The notes under the pieces were generated by a model. That model did no database searches. It was not told the origin of the DNA and worked only from the letters and a program-made list of their open reading frames with translations. Below, in pieces: positions 9,997 through 20,119 of a stretch of 64,000 nucleotides of DNA. Positions within the stretch are counted from its first letter, which is position 1. Each line of letters starts with the position of its first letter. The position numbers and the translations under genes were made by a program. The stretch is from Janibacter hoylei PVAS-1 (GTDB lineage Bacteria; Actinomycetota; Actinomycetes; Actinomycetales; Dermatophilaceae): assembly GCF_000297495.1 (NCBI RefSeq), contig NZ_ALWX01000022.1, positions 62,001-126,000 on the forward strand, written 5' to 3'.

Positions 9997-10715
9997 AGCA
10001 GGTCTCCTTCCGGTTGCTCGATGTCGTGGGCGCTGCTCGGCCCGGCGGAGGCCAGTCCGATGACGATCGCCGCGATGGCGGCGAGGAGCACGGGCACGCC
10101 GGCCGGCATCGGGGCGAAGCTGATGAGGGCGATGGCGGCGGCCAGGGCGGCCGTCACCTGTCCGGTGCGGTCCTTGAGCCGGGGCCAGATGAGCGCGACG
10201 AAGGCGGCAGCAGCGGCGGCGTCCAGGCCCCACACGCGCGGGTCGCCGATGGCATTGCCGACGAGCGCGCCGACGAGGGTCGACAGGTTCCAGAAGGCGT
10301 AGACGCCCAGCCCGGCGGCCCAGAAGCCGGTGCGCTGCACCTCGGGCTGCTCCTGGGCGAGGGCGACGGCGGTCGACTCGTCGATCGTCAGGTGGGCGGC
10401 GGCCGCCCTGCGCCACCCGAGCAGCCGCAGCACGCGGGCGAGCTGGAGCCCGTAGAGCCCGTTGCGGATGCCGAGGAGGGTGGAGGTCGCGACGGCGGTG
10501 ACCGAACTGCCGCCGGAGGCGATGATGCCGACGAGGGCGAACTGCGAGCCGCCGGTGAAGAGCAGCAGGGACAGCGCGACGGTCTGCCACACGTCGAGCC
10601 CGGCGGCGATGCCGAGGGCCCCGAAGCTCACGCCGTAGACGCCGGTCGCCAGCCCGACGGACAGTCCTTGGCGGCGGGCGGCGGCGTGCTCGGCGGCGAA
10701 GGGGGCCGCGCTCAC
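9993..10715 (-). CDS. azlC: AzlC-family branched-chain amino acid permease
   Basis: A 240-residue polytopic membrane protein with the family signatures TGVYGVSFGALG, LLLFTGGSQFALVGI and LLGIRNGLYG, and the conserved HLTIDESTAV segment. With AzlD it forms the LIV-E exporter for leucine, isoleucine and valine (family knowledge). The GTG start overlaps the stop of the upstream acetyltransferase by four bases, so the four genes from 11982 leftward form one coupled operon. Confidence 0.9.
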   Translation of the reverse strand: MSAAPFAAEHAAARRQGLSVGLATGVYGVSFGALGIAAGLDVWQTVALSLLLFTGGSQFALVGIIASGGSSVTAVATSTLLGIRNGLYGLQLARVLRLLGWRRAAAAHLTIDESTAVALAQEQPEVQRTGFWAAGLGVYAFWNLSTLVGALVGNAIGDPRVWGLDAAAAAAFVALIWPRLKDRTGQVTAALAAAIALISFAPMPAGVPVLLAAIAAIVIGLASAGPSSAHDIEQPEGDLL

Positions 10716-11260
10716 GGCGTCTCGTCCGTGAGGGCCGCGACGAGTCGGACCTCCCGGGCGGTGTCGCCGTCGGGGGAGATGACGCGGTCGCGGTAGGCGC
10801 CGTCGGGCACGAGCCCGGCGCCGGTGAGGAAGCCGCGCAGGGCCTCGTGCTCGACGAGGCTCCAGGTCGCGACGTGCTCGGCGCCGGCCTCGCGCAGGAT
10901 GTCGACGGCAGCGTTGACCAGGCGGGAGCCGTGACCCTGGCGCCGGTGCCCGGGGTGGACCCCGAGGGCGGTCACCTCACCGGTGGTCTGCCCGGCGTCG
11001 GGGTCCTGGCTGGGGCCGATGGCGACGAACCCGACCACCTGCTCGCCGGCGCAGGCGACGAGGAGGCGGTGCACCCCTTCGGGCGGTGTGCGAAGGGAGT
11101 CCGCCCACGCCGCGGCGAAGGCCCGCGGGTCGAAGGCGGCGTGCACCTGCGGTGGCACGACGCCGTCGTAGGCCTGCTGCCAGACGAGGGCCTGCACCTG
11201 CCCGACGGTCGTGGCGTCGTCGGCCGTGGCGCTGCGGACGCTGGCGTCGGCGGTCGTCAT
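10712..11260 (-). CDS. GNAT-family N-acetyltransferase
   Basis: 182 residues. The acetyl-CoA binding motif A is clear (VTALGVHPGHRRQGHGSRLV near residues 108-127), preceded by VVGFVAIGP and followed by VEHEALRGFLTGAGL. The substrate is not predictable. The ATG overlaps the stop of the enoyl-CoA hydratase gene by one base (TGATG), so it is co-translated with it and with azlCD. A role in acylating an amino acid or small molecule exported by AzlCD is speculation. Confidence 0.85.
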   Translation of the reverse strand: MTTADASVRSATADDATTVGQVQALVWQQAYDGVVPPQVHAAFDPRAFAAAWADSLRTPPEGVHRLLVACAGEQVVGFVAIGPSQDPDAGQTTGEVTALGVHPGHRRQGHGSRLVNAAVDILREAGAEHVATWSLVEHEALRGFLTGAGLVPDGAYRDRVISPDGDTAREVRLVAALTDETP

Positions 11261-11982
11261 CAGCGGCCGACGAACCGGGGGGAGCGGCGCTCGCCGAAGG
11301 CGCGCTGCCCTTCGGCGAGGTCGTCGCTGGCCCAGGCGCGGGCGAAGGCGGTGGCGTAGTCGGCGTCTGGGCCGGGGGTGGCGCCCATGCCGAGCTTCGA
11401 GCCGGCCTGGGTGAGCGGGGCGAGAGCCACCGTGCGGTGGGCCAGCCCGAGAGCGGTGTCCAGGCCCCCGCGCTCCTGCGCGAAGCCGAGGCGCCACGCG
11501 TCGTCGTCGGTGAGGACGGCGGCGGTGAGCACCATGTGGCGGGCGGCGCCCTCGCCCCACATGCGGGTCACGCGGTCGAGGGTCCACTTGTCGACCATGA
11601 GGCCGAGCTTGGCGACGGGCACGGCGAAGCGGGCGGGGGAGTCGACGACGCGGATGTCGCAGGCGACGGCCAGCTGCATGCCCAGACCCATGCACGAGCC
11701 GGAGATCGCGGCGATTGTCGTCACGGGGACCGCGGCGAGGTGCTGGAGCACCTCCGCGAGACGCTCGGTGAAGGAGACGTCCTCGAGCTCGGTGAGGTCG
11801 GCGCCGGCGCAGAAGTGCCCCTCGGCACCGGTCAGGACGAGGGCCCTCGACCCGCCCTCGACGGCGGCCACGACCGCGGCGTGCAGCTCCTCGAGCGTCG
11901 CCAGGTCGAGGGCATTCCGCCGGTGGGTGCGGTCGATCGTCAGGACGGTGACGTCGTCGGTGGTCTCGCTGAGGATGGGCAC
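11260..11982 (-). CDS. Enoyl-CoA hydratase/isomerase-family protein
   Basis: 240 residues of the crotonase fold. An oxyanion-hole segment (GHFCAGADLTELE) and AAISGSCMGLGMQLAVACDIRVV are visible. The catalytic-region PVAKLGLMVDKWTLDRV differs from classical enoyl-CoA hydratases, which have E at these positions, so the exact reaction (hydratase, isomerase or other) is uncertain. The GTG start at 11982 lies directly behind a leaderless-type TATGCT box. First gene of the operon with GNAT, azlC and azlD. Confidence 0.85.
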   Translation of the reverse strand: MPILSETTDDVTVLTIDRTHRRNALDLATLEELHAAVVAAVEGGSRALVLTGAEGHFCAGADLTELEDVSFTERLAEVLQHLAAVPVTTIAAISGSCMGLGMQLAVACDIRVVDSPARFAVPVAKLGLMVDKWTLDRVTRMWGEGAARHMVLTAAVLTDDDAWRLGFAQERGGLDTALGLAHRTVALAPLTQAGSKLGMGATPGPDADYATAFARAWASDDLAEGQRAFGERRSPRFVGR

Positions 11983-11988
11983 GTCGTC

Positions 11989-11994
11989 AGCATA
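11989..11994 (-). promoter_or_regulatory. -10 element of the crotonase-azl operon, leaderless
   Basis: Read leftward, TATGCT ends 6 bases before the GTG at 11982. No Shine-Dalgarno sequence is present. Confidence 0.5.
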
Positions 11995-12003
11995 CGGAGG
12001 GGC

Positions 12004-12765
12004 TCAGGCGGCGAGCAGCAGCCCTCCCAGCGCGACGAGCCAGCTGACGAAGCTGCCGACGAGGAAGTACTCGGTCACCTTGTCGATGTCGGAGGCGCGG
12101 GTGTCGTCCTCGCTGCGGGCGTGCGACCTCAGCTCGGGCCAGCGGATGAGCCCCTTGGCGGCGATGACCAGGCCGGCGGCGGTGAGCTCACCGGCCAGGC
12201 CGAGCCCGAGGATGAAGAGGCGCTCGAGCGGGCCGAGCAGCCGCCCGCCGCGCAGCTCGCCGTCGACGCCGCCGGTCACCGGTCCGGCCGGCAGGGCACC
12301 CGTCGTCACGAGCACCAGGCGCACGAGCCGGTTGCCGGTCGCGAGCTGGACGAGGGTGAGCCCGGCGAGCAGCAGCGCCCGGTCGGGGGCCGGCTGCCAC
12401 GGCAGGTGGCTCCAGGCCAGCCAGTCGGCGAACCACCCGCCGACGGGCGGCGCCCAGCCGGAGGCGAGCAGCTGAACGCCCACGGCCGCGGCGAAGACAC
12501 CGAGTGCCAGCGCGTGACCGCGGCCCCGGTCGGCCCGCTCCGCGCACACGAGCCACGCGACGAGACCGGCGACCGCGAGAGCCGTGAGGGCGACGCCACC
12601 CCAGGTCGCGAGCAGGCCGGTCGCGGATGCGATGACGACGAGCAGCAGCACCCCGGCGGCGGGCACGCCACGGGTCTCACGAGGCGCGTCGGAGGGCTGC
12701 GGGCCGAGGCTGCGCAGCAGGTCCGCGAGACCGATGGTGATGAGCAGGACGGACAGGACGCTCAC
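12004..12765 (-). CDS. Polytopic membrane protein next to satD
   Basis: 253 residues with about seven hydrophobic helices (for example SVLSVLLITIGLADLL, AGVLLLVVIASATGLL, EYFLVGSFVSWLVALGGLLLAA) and a short charged loop (HARSEDDTRASDID) before the last helix. The GTG start overlaps the stop of the SatD-like gene (GTGA), so the two are translated together. SatD-type genes often have a membrane-protein neighbour, but I cannot assign a function. Confidence 0.7.
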   Translation of the reverse strand: MSVLSVLLITIGLADLLRSLGPQPSDAPRETRGVPAAGVLLLVVIASATGLLATWGGVALTALAVAGLVAWLVCAERADRGRGHALALGVFAAAVGVQLLASGWAPPVGGWFADWLAWSHLPWQPAPDRALLLAGLTLVQLATGNRLVRLVLVTTGALPAGPVTGGVDGELRGGRLLGPLERLFILGLGLAGELTAAGLVIAAKGLIRWPELRSHARSEDDTRASDIDKVTEYFLVGSFVSWLVALGGLLLAA

Positions 12766-13392
12766 GGGAGCCCTCCGAGGTCGGCGTCGAGGCGGACGAG
12801 GTGGTCGAGGGCGTCGCGGTGCACCCGCCGCGAGACGGCCGTGGGGGGAGACGTCTTCCGCCTCGGCGAGCGCCCGCTGGCTGGTGCCGTGCAGCAGTCC
12901 CCGCAGCAGTCGGTGGGAGCGCTCGTCGAGGTCGGCCAGGAGCAGGTCGCGGTGCTGCAGGGCGGCGTCGAGGGCGGTGCCGGTGGGGGAGTCCTCGCGC
13001 CACCGGGTGCGCACGACGCGGCCGTCGGCCCGGGCGGCACTCTCGGCGTCCTTGGCCAGGGTGATGGCCTCGCGGGCGAGCCACCAGCCGGGCCCGTCCT
13101 GGACGGTGCCGTCGTCGCTGAGCGCGGTGACCTCTCCGTGGCCCAGACCGTAGCGGGTCTCGACCTCCGGCAGCAGCCCGGTGCGCAGCAGCAGGGCAGC
13201 GTGCACCGCCTGCCCGCGGCGGGCCCACGCCCCCTGGAACTCGTCGCCGACGGTGATCCGCACCGGGTGCACGGGGTCGGTCGTCGCGTTGATTGTGGCG
13301 ATGACCTCCTCGAGCCGCGCGTGCAGACCACGGCGGTCGGCCGCGGTGCGGGAGCCGACGACGTCACCGATGAGGGTGGCCACGGAGGTCAT
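12762..13392 (-). CDS. SatD-family regulator-like protein (frameshifted)
   Basis: About 209 residues once one base is removed from the six-G run 12843-12848. The N-terminal MTSVATLIGDVVGSRTAADR, then FQGAWARRGQAVHAALLLRT, is typical of SatD-like proteins. The end holds a helix-turn-helix: SQRALAEAEDVSPTAVSRRV. Without the correction the frame runs into the downstream membrane-protein gene as a false fusion. Leaderless promoter. The HTH and the inverted repeat over its own promoter suggest autoregulation (inference). Confidence 0.75.
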
Positions 13393-13398
13393 GTGAAC

Positions 13399-13433
13399 AC
13401 TCTACAGCGATATCGACGAAAATAAACAGATAT
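13399..13433 (-). promoter_or_regulatory. satD promoter with AT-rich inverted repeat
   Basis: Read leftward, TAGAGT (13404-13399) ends 6 bases before the ATG. Behind it, ATATC (13410-13414) and GATAT (13429-13433) form an inverted repeat with 14 bases between the arms, across the -35 region in an unusually A/T-rich stretch. Confidence 0.5.
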
Positions 13434-13440
13434 GGTTGAT

Positions 13441-14408
13441 CTACCTGTTGGTGAACTCATGAGGTTCACGTTCGTAGGTGACGAAGTCGAAGCCCTCGCG
13501 CGGGTCCCGGCGCACCTCGCGCCACACGCGCGCATCGACCTCGGGGAAGAAGACCTCCGCCTCCGGCGAGCGGTCGATCTCGGTCAGCTCCAGCCGCGAG
13601 GCCAGGTCGATCGTCTGCCGGTAGATCTCACCGCCACCGAGGACGTGCACCTCGCCGGGGCCGGCGGCGACGAGGGCCTCGGCGAGCGAGTGGACGACGA
13701 TCGCGCCGGGGGCCGACCACGCGTGGTCGGAGGTGACGACGATCGTCGTGCGGCCCGGCAGCGCCCGTCCGATCGAGTCCCAGGTCCGCCGCCCCATGAT
13801 CATCGTGCCGCCCATGGTCAGCGCCTTGAAGTGCGCCAGGTCCTCGGGCAGGTGCCACGGCATGCCACCGTCGACGCCGATGGCCCGGTTGGCCCCGAGC
13901 GCCGCGACGAGGACGAGCCGCTGGTCGTGCCCCAGCTCGACGAAGGGAGCCAGCCCCCCGTCCCGCAGCCCCTCCAGCACGACCCGCTCGTGCGGCACGA
14001 CGAGCGCGGGCAGCTCCGCGAGCGGCCACCACCGCAGGTCGGCCGCCTTGTCCGGCTCGCGCAGCGTCGGCTCGCCCGACCAGGCGGTGACGTGGAAGAA
14101 GAAGTCGGCGCGCTGCTCGCGCACCCCGGCGAGCGTCGAGCGCTGCACCGTCGTCAGGGGAGTCGCCTCGAGGACCCGCACGCCCAGCTCCTCGTCGACC
14201 TCGCGCGCCAGGGCCTGGCTCGGGGCGCTGGCGTCCTCGACGTGGCCGGCGGCCCCGCAGGCCCACCACCCGTCCATGAATCCGGTGCCGCGACGCAGCT
14301 GGAGCAGCACCTCGGTCCCGCCGTCGCCCTCCCGGGTCATCACGGCGTAGGCGGCGGCGAGCAGGGGCACCCGGCCGCGCAGCTCCTCGGGGACGGGGCG
14401 GGGCAGGC

Positions 14409-14412
<4 letters not shown>
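13441..14412 (-). CDS. folA: NUDIX hydrolase-dihydrofolate reductase fusion
   Basis: 323 residues. Residues 1 to about 160 are a NUDIX domain ([23 protein letters not shown]...[10 protein letters not shown]). The Nudix box keeps REVDEELG but has serine where the first conserved glutamate should be. Residues from about 165 are a complete DHFR ([72 protein letters not shown]). DHFR regenerates tetrahydrofolate from the dihydrofolate that ThyA makes. The ATG overlaps the thyA stop (ATGA), so both are co-translated. The NUDIX substrate is unknown. Confidence 0.88.
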
Positions 14413-15218
<806 letters not shown>

Positions 15219-15224
15219 GGCGCC

Positions 15225-15254
15225 ACGATAGACGCCGCCACCGACGGCTACGCT
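15225..15254. promoter_or_regulatory. Divergent leaderless promoters of thyA and dapA
   Basis: Leftward TATCGT (15230-15225) ends 6 bases before the thyA ATG. Rightward TACGCT (15249-15254) ends 7 bases before the dapA ATG. Only 18 bases separate the two boxes, so each -35 region must lie in or across the other promoter. Confidence 0.55.
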
Positions 15255-15261
15255 GAGCCGC

Positions 15262-16158
15262 ATGACGACTTCCCCCTTCGGACGGGTGATCACCGCGATG
15301 GTGACCCCCATGACCCCTGACGGCGCGGTGGACACGAAGGGCGTGGCCGCCGTCGTCGAGCACCTCGTCGCCACCGGACACGACGGTGTCGTCGTCAACG
15401 GCACCACCGGCGAGTCGCCGACCCTCAGCTCCGCCGAGAGCATCGCGATGGTCGAGACGGTCAAGGAGGCGGCCGGTGACCGGCTCGCCGTCACCGCGGG
15501 GGTCGGCTCCAACAACACCGCCCACGCCATCGAGATGGCTGGCCAGGCCACCGCGGCCGGCGCCGACGGCCTGCTCGTCGTCTCCCCGTACTACAACAAG
15601 CCCACCCAGCCGGGCCTGCTCGCGCACACCCGCGCCATCGCCGACGCCGCCGAGCTGCCGGTCATGCTCTACGACATCCCGGGGCGCACCGCGACCCCCT
15701 TCGCCGTCGAGACGCTCGTCGCGCTCGCCGACCACGAGCGGATCGTCGCGGTCAAGGATGCGAAGGGGGACCTCTGGGCCGCCTCGCAGGTCATGGCCGC
15801 GACCGACCTGCTCTGGTACTCCGGTGCCGACGAGCACAACCTCGCGCACCTCGCGCAGGGCGCCCACGGCGTCGTCTCCGTCGTCGGGCACGTCGCCGGC
15901 CGTGAGTACCGCGCGATGATCGAGGCCGTCGACGCCGGCGACCTCGCGACCGCCCGCGAGATCCACCACCGCCTCATCCCCGTCACCAATGCCCTGATGT
16001 CGACCTCGCAGGGCGCGATCATGGCCAAGGCCGCCCTCGTCGAGCTCGGTGTCATCGAGCACGCCGCCGTGCGCCTGCCCTACGTCGAGGGGCCGGCCGA
16101 GCACCTCGAGGTGCTGCGCGCCGGCCTGACCGCCTCCCGGATCGGAGCCACCGCATGA
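15262..16158 (+). CDS. dapA: 4-hydroxy-tetrahydrodipicolinate synthase
   Basis: A 298-residue TIM-barrel aldolase condensing pyruvate with aspartate semialdehyde. Family motifs are [14 protein letters not shown] near residue 46, [12 protein letters not shown], the catalytic tyrosine in LYDIPGRT and the Schiff-base lysine in [10 protein letters not shown]. Its stop overlaps the start of rnj (ATGA), a pairing common in actinobacteria. Leaderless promoter directly upstream. Confidence 0.95.
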   Translation: MTTSPFGRVITAMVTPMTPDGAVDTKGVAAVVEHLVATGHDGVVVNGTTGESPTLSSAESIAMVETVKEAAGDRLAVTAGVGSNNTAHAIEMAGQATAAGADGLLVVSPYYNKPTQPGLLAHTRAIADAAELPVMLYDIPGRTATPFAVETLVALADHERIVAVKDAKGDLWAASQVMAATDLLWYSGADEHNLAHLAQGAHGVVSVVGHVAGREYRAMIEAVDAGDLATAREIHHRLIPVTNALMSTSQGAIMAKAALVELGVIEHAAVRLPYVEGPAEHLEVLRAGLTASRIGATA

Positions 16159-17839
16159 GCCACCCGCACCCCGACCTCGAGCTGCCGCCGCCGCTGGCGA
16201 AGGGGGCGCTGCGCGTCATCCCGCTCGGGGGCCTCGGCGAGGTCGGCCGCAACATGGCGGTCATCGAGCACGACGGCCAGCTGCTCATCATCGACTGCGG
16301 TGTCCTCTTCCCCGAGGACCACCAGCCGGGCGTCGACCTGATCCTCCCGGACTTCGACTACATCCTCGACCGGCTCGACGACGTCCAGGCGATCGTCCTC
16401 ACTCACGGCCACGAGGACCACATCGGCGCCGTGCCCTACCTGCTCAAGCACAAGCCGGACATCCCGCTCGTCGGCTCGATGCTCACGCTGGCCCTCGTCG
16501 AGGCCAAGCTCAAGGAGCACCGGATCAAGCCCTACACGCTCGGCGTGCGCGAGGGCGGGCGCGAGTCCTTCGGCGTCTTCGACTGCGAGTTCATCGCCGT
16601 CAACCACTCGATCCCCGACGCGCTGGCGGTCTTCGTGCGCACCGAGGGCGGCACGCTGCTGCACACGGGCGACTTCAAGATGGACCAGCTCCCGCTCGAC
16701 CGGCGCCTCACGGACCTGCGGGCCTTCGCCCGGGTCGGCGAGGAGGGGGTCGACCTCTTCCTCACCGACTCGACCAATGCCGAGGTCCCGGGCTTCACGA
16801 CGCCCGAGCGGGAGATCGGCCCGGCGATCGACACCGTCTTCCGCAAGGCGCGCCGGCGGATCATCGTCGCCTGCTTCTCCAGCCACGTGCACCGTGTCCA
16901 GCAGGTGCTCGACGCGGCCGAGCGCAATGGCCGCAAGGTCGCGATGGTCGGGCGCTCGATGGTGCGCAACATGCGCATCGCCGCCGACCTGGGCTACCTG
17001 CACGTCCCCGACGGGGTGCTCGTCGACGTCAAGAAGCTCGACAACTACCCCGACGACGAGGTCGTGCTCATCTGCACCGGCAGCCAGGGCGAGCCGATGG
17101 CCGCCCTGTCGCGCATGGCCAACCGCGACCACCGGATCGACGTCGGTGACGGCGACACCGTGCTGCTCGCCTCGAGCCTGATCCCCGGCAACGAAAACGC
17201 CGTCTACCGGGTCATCAACGGTCTGATGCGGCTCGGCGCCGACGTCGTGCACAAGGGCAATGCCAAGGTGCACGTCTCCGGGCACGCGAGCGCCGGCGAG
17301 CTGCTCTACTGCTACAACATCGTCAAGCCGCGCAATGTCATGCCGGTCCACGGCGAGTGGCGCCACCTCGTCGCCAACGCCGACCTGGCCATCGCGACGG
17401 GCGTCGACCCCGACCACGTCGTGCTCGCCGAGGACGGCGTGGTCATCGACCTCATCGACGGTCGCGCCCGCATCGCCGGCGCCATGCCCTGCGGCTACGT
17501 CTACGTCGACGGCTCGAGCGTCGGGGGCGCCACGGAGGAGCTGCTCAAGGACCGCCGCATCCTGCGCGACGAGGGCTTCATCTCCGTCATGGTCGTCGTC
17601 GACTCCTCGAGCGGCAAGGTCGTCGCCGGCCCGGAGATCACCGCCCGCGGCTTCGCCGAGGACGACGAGATCTTCACCCAGGTCAAGCCCAAGATCGTCG
17701 CGGCCCTCGACGAGGCCGCCCGCAAGGGCACGACCGATACCCACCAGCTGCAGCAGGTCGTGCGCCGCGCGGTCGGTGGCTGGGTCGGCGGCAAGATCCG
17801 TCGCCGCCCGATGATCATCCGGTGGTCGTCGAGGCCTGA
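16155..17839 (+). CDS. rnj: Ribonuclease J (one-base shift near the end)
   Basis: A metallo-beta-lactamase ribonuclease with 5'-3' exo and endo activity in RNA maturation. It has the zinc motif HGHEDHIGA, the beta-CASP signatures and CTGSQGEPMAAL, and HVSGHAS. The usual C-terminus RRRPMIIPVVVEA appears only if one C is restored at about 17818 (atcatc-c-ggtgg). Without it the frame runs on for another 180 residues through a terminator into antisense sequence, which is not credible. About 561 residues when corrected. Confidence 0.92.
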
Positions 17840-17850
17840 GACCGCCCGGG

Positions 17851-17886
17851 GGGCGAAGGGGGGCCTGCCGGGTCCCCCCTTCGCCC
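17851..17886. terminator. Perfect 13-bp bidirectional terminator
   Basis: GGGCGAAGGGGGG pairs completely with CCCCCCTTCGCCC around a 10-base loop, between the convergent rnj and aminotransferase genes. The stem contains the CGAAGGGGG word on both strands. Confidence 0.85.
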
Positions 17887-17899
17887 TACCCGAGGAGGG

Positions 17900-19117
17900 T
17901 CAGAGCGAGCGCAGCGCCGCCAGCAGGCGGTCGATGTGCTCGGGCGTCGTGCCGAGGCCGGCACTGATCCGCACGGCGGTGTCGTGCTCGGTCTCGGAGA
18001 GCAGGTCGTCGACGAGCAGGTGGGCGCAGAACTTGCCGTCGCGCACCCCGATGCCGTGGTCGTCGCCGAGGACGCGGGCGACCTCGGCGCTGTCGTGGCC
18101 GTCGACGGTGATCGTCGCCACCGGGGCCCCGTCACCCCCGCCGAAGAGGGTGTGCACGCGCACGCCCTCGATCTCGGCGAGGCCGGCGAGCAGCCGGATG
18201 CGCAGGGCCTGCTCGTGGTCGCGGATCGCCCGCTCGTGCTCGCTGACGATCTCGCAGGCGGTGGCGAGCGCGACCGCGCCGAGCACGTTGGGGGAGCCGG
18301 CCTCGTGGCGGGCCGGGCCGTGCGTCCACTCGGTCGTGTCGAGATCCACGCGGGCGGTGGCGCCGCCGCCGGCGAGGTAGGGCTCGGCGGCGTCGAGCCA
18401 GTCGCTGCGCCCGACGAGGACGCCGGCGCCGAAGGGGGCGTAGATCTTGTGACCGCTGAAGGCGATCCAGTCCGCGCCGATCGCCTCGATGTCGACCCGG
18501 CGGTGCGGGACGACCTGCGCGGCATCGAGCGCGAAGCGGGCGTCGTGCTCGTGGGCGAGAGCCGCGAGCCGCTCGACCGGCCAGTGCTCGCCCGTGACGT
18601 TGGAGGCACCGGTGGCGACGACGAGCCGGTGCTCGGCGGGGTGGTTGCGCAGCGCCTGCTCGAGCAGGTCGAGCGCCTCGTCGTGGCTGTGCGGCACGGG
18701 CAGGCGCAGGGCGCGGGGCCAGGGCAGGAGCGCGGCGTGGTGCTCGGAGCCGAAGACGAAGACGAGCGTGTCCTCGGGCAGGGCGCGGGCCAGCAGGTTG
18801 AAGGAGTCGGTCGTGTTGCGGGTGAAGACGACCTGGTCGTCCTCGCGGGCCCCGACGAAGGTCGCGACGGTCTCGCGGGCCTGCTCGTAGCGCGAGCTGG
18901 TCACCCGCGAGGCGAAGCCGGCGCCTCGGTGCACGGAGGAGTAGGTGACGGCGGCTGCGGCCACCTCCTGGGCGACGGCCGCGAAGGCCGGCGTCGTCGC
19001 CCCGTGGTCGAGGTGCGCGTACTCGACGGTCGAGCCGTCGGCGTCGCGGTAGGTCAGGCCCTCGCTGACGAGCGCGGGCAGGGCAGTGGAGGTGCGGTGG
19101 AGGTCGGACACGGTCAT
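17900..19117 (-). CDS. Aminotransferase class V (cysteine desulfurase-like)
   Basis: 405 residues, PLP fold type I. The lysine motif is SGHKIYAPFGAGVL, preceded by FALDAAQVVPHRRVDI, with HLDHGATTPAF near the start and TRNTTDSFNLL. It resembles SufS/CsdA-like proteins, but there are no other suf or isc genes nearby and a SAM-IV-type riboswitch precedes it, so a role in sulphur-amino-acid metabolism rather than Fe-S assembly is plausible (inference). The start at 19117 is chosen for its AGGAG site; the longer frame would run into the riboswitch. Confidence 0.82.
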   Translation of the reverse strand: MTVSDLHRTSTALPALVSEGLTYRDADGSTVEYAHLDHGATTPAFAAVAQEVAAAAVTYSSVHRGAGFASRVTSSRYEQARETVATFVGAREDDQVVFTRNTTDSFNLLARALPEDTLVFVFGSEHHAALLPWPRALRLPVPHSHDEALDLLEQALRNHPAEHRLVVATGASNVTGEHWPVERLAALAHEHDARFALDAAQVVPHRRVDIEAIGADWIAFSGHKIYAPFGAGVLVGRSDWLDAAEPYLAGGGATARVDLDTTEWTHGPARHEAGSPNVLGAVALATACEIVSEHERAIRDHEQALRIRLLAGLAEIEGVRVHTLFGGGDGAPVATITVDGHDSAEVARVLGDDHGIGVRDGKFCAHLLVDDLLSETEHDTAVRISAGLGTTPEHIDRLLAALRSL

Positions 19118-19189
19118 GGGAGGTGCTCCTGATCCGTCAGGGACCCGGGCGGTGACCTCGAGTCCGCGCTTGCCGGGCGACACTGCGTC

Positions 19190-19291
19190 GCCGGCCAGGT
19201 CGTCACCCGGAGCACCCCACCGCGGACGAGGGTTGCCGACCAGCTAGCCGGGGCTTGTCGCTGGTACTCGTGACCTTGGGTCGAGACCCTA
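19190..19291 (-). promoter_or_regulatory. SAM-IV-type riboswitch and its promoter
   Basis: Leftward -10 TAGGGT (19291-19286) is followed by GGTCACGAG, then CAGCGACAAGCCCCGGCTaG, CTGGTCGGCAACCCTC, GGTGGGGTGCTCCGGGTGA and GACC closing the first helix. These blocks match, from memory, the conserved core of the actinobacterial SAM-IV class, related to SAM-I. A further hairpin (CCGGCGAC/GTCGCCCGG) lies between core and gene. It should repress the aminotransferase gene when S-adenosylmethionine is abundant. Confidence 0.8.
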
Positions 19292-19349
19292 GCCGATGAC
19301 GGGTGCCGGCTGTCGAGCCACTCCGGGACCCGTCTCGCGACCTGGGACG

Positions 19350-19995
19350 TCAGGCGAGGGCGAGGGCGAGCACGGCCCCGGCGACGAGGTGGGGGCCGAA
19401 GGCGAGCGAGGTCCGTCGGCCCGCCCGGCGCGTGAGGAGCAGCGACAGGGCGACGATGCCGCCGAGCACGAAGCCCAGCCAGATGCCGACGACGAGCTCG
19501 CTCCAGCCGAGCCAGGCGAGGGTCGGGGCGATCGACACGAGCAGCTTGGCGTCGCCCAGGCCGATCGAGCGGCCGGGCAGGAGCAGGGAGAGAGCGATCG
19601 CGCCGCCGCCGACGAGCAGGGCTGCGGTGCCTGCGCGTGCGAGGGCCGCGAGGTCGCCGGTGGCGAAGGAGGCGACGGTCACGGCCAGGGCGATGGCCGG
19701 CGCGAGCGGCACGGTGATCGCATTGGGCAGCCGGTGCACGTCGGCGTCGATCGCGGCGAGCACGAGCCCGGCCAGCGACAGGGAGAGCGGGGCCAGCAGG
19801 ACGGGCCAGGGTCGGTCGGCGAGCCCCCGCTCGACGGCCACGGCGACGAAGGGGGGCGACCGCCGCCACCCACACGTGGCGGGGGAGGGGACCCCCTTCG
19901 TCCTCCCGGCGGTAGCCGCCGGTGGCCAGCCAGCGCCAGCCGGCGACCCCGACGACCAGGGCCAGGATCGCGACGACGACGGTGCGGGCTTCCAC
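19350..19995 (-). CDS. Short prepilin peptidase, A24 family (frameshifted)
   Basis: About 214 residues after removing one base from the six-G run 19851-19856 (restoring VAAVAPFVAVAVERG). An aspartyl protease of the type IV prepilin/FlaK family. The catalytic aspartates are in DADVHRLPN and GLGDAKLL, with about seven membrane segments. It lacks the N-terminal methyltransferase domain of bifunctional PilD enzymes. No pilin or secretion genes are in the window, so its substrates must be elsewhere. The GTG at 19995 follows a leaderless TAGCGT box. Confidence 0.82.
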
Positions 19996-20002
19996 GGCCG
20001 TG

Positions 20003-20008
20003 ACGCTA
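20003..20008 (-). promoter_or_regulatory. -10 element of the prepilin peptidase gene, leaderless
   Basis: Read leftward, TAGCGT ends 7 bases before the GTG at 19995. Confidence 0.45.
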
Positions 20009-20106
20009 CTCGGTGGGCGACCGGGGCGCGCCGGCTCGTCCACACCCGCCTGCGCGGGGTTGGCCCTGTTGCGCGTGTGACGCGTGTGTCAGGGGTGGCT
20101 TTCGCC

Positions 20107-20112
20107 TAACCT
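20107..20112 (+). promoter_or_regulatory. -10 element of ftsK, leaderless
   Basis: TAACCT ends 7 bases before the ftsK ATG. No ribosome-binding site is present between them. Confidence 0.5.
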
Positions 20113-20119
20113 GCGAAGC

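Noticed and set aside
16155-18380. A 741-residue extended ribonuclease J
   Set aside because: The extra residues run through a perfect terminator and antisense to the aminotransferase gene; the normal C-terminus is present one frame away.
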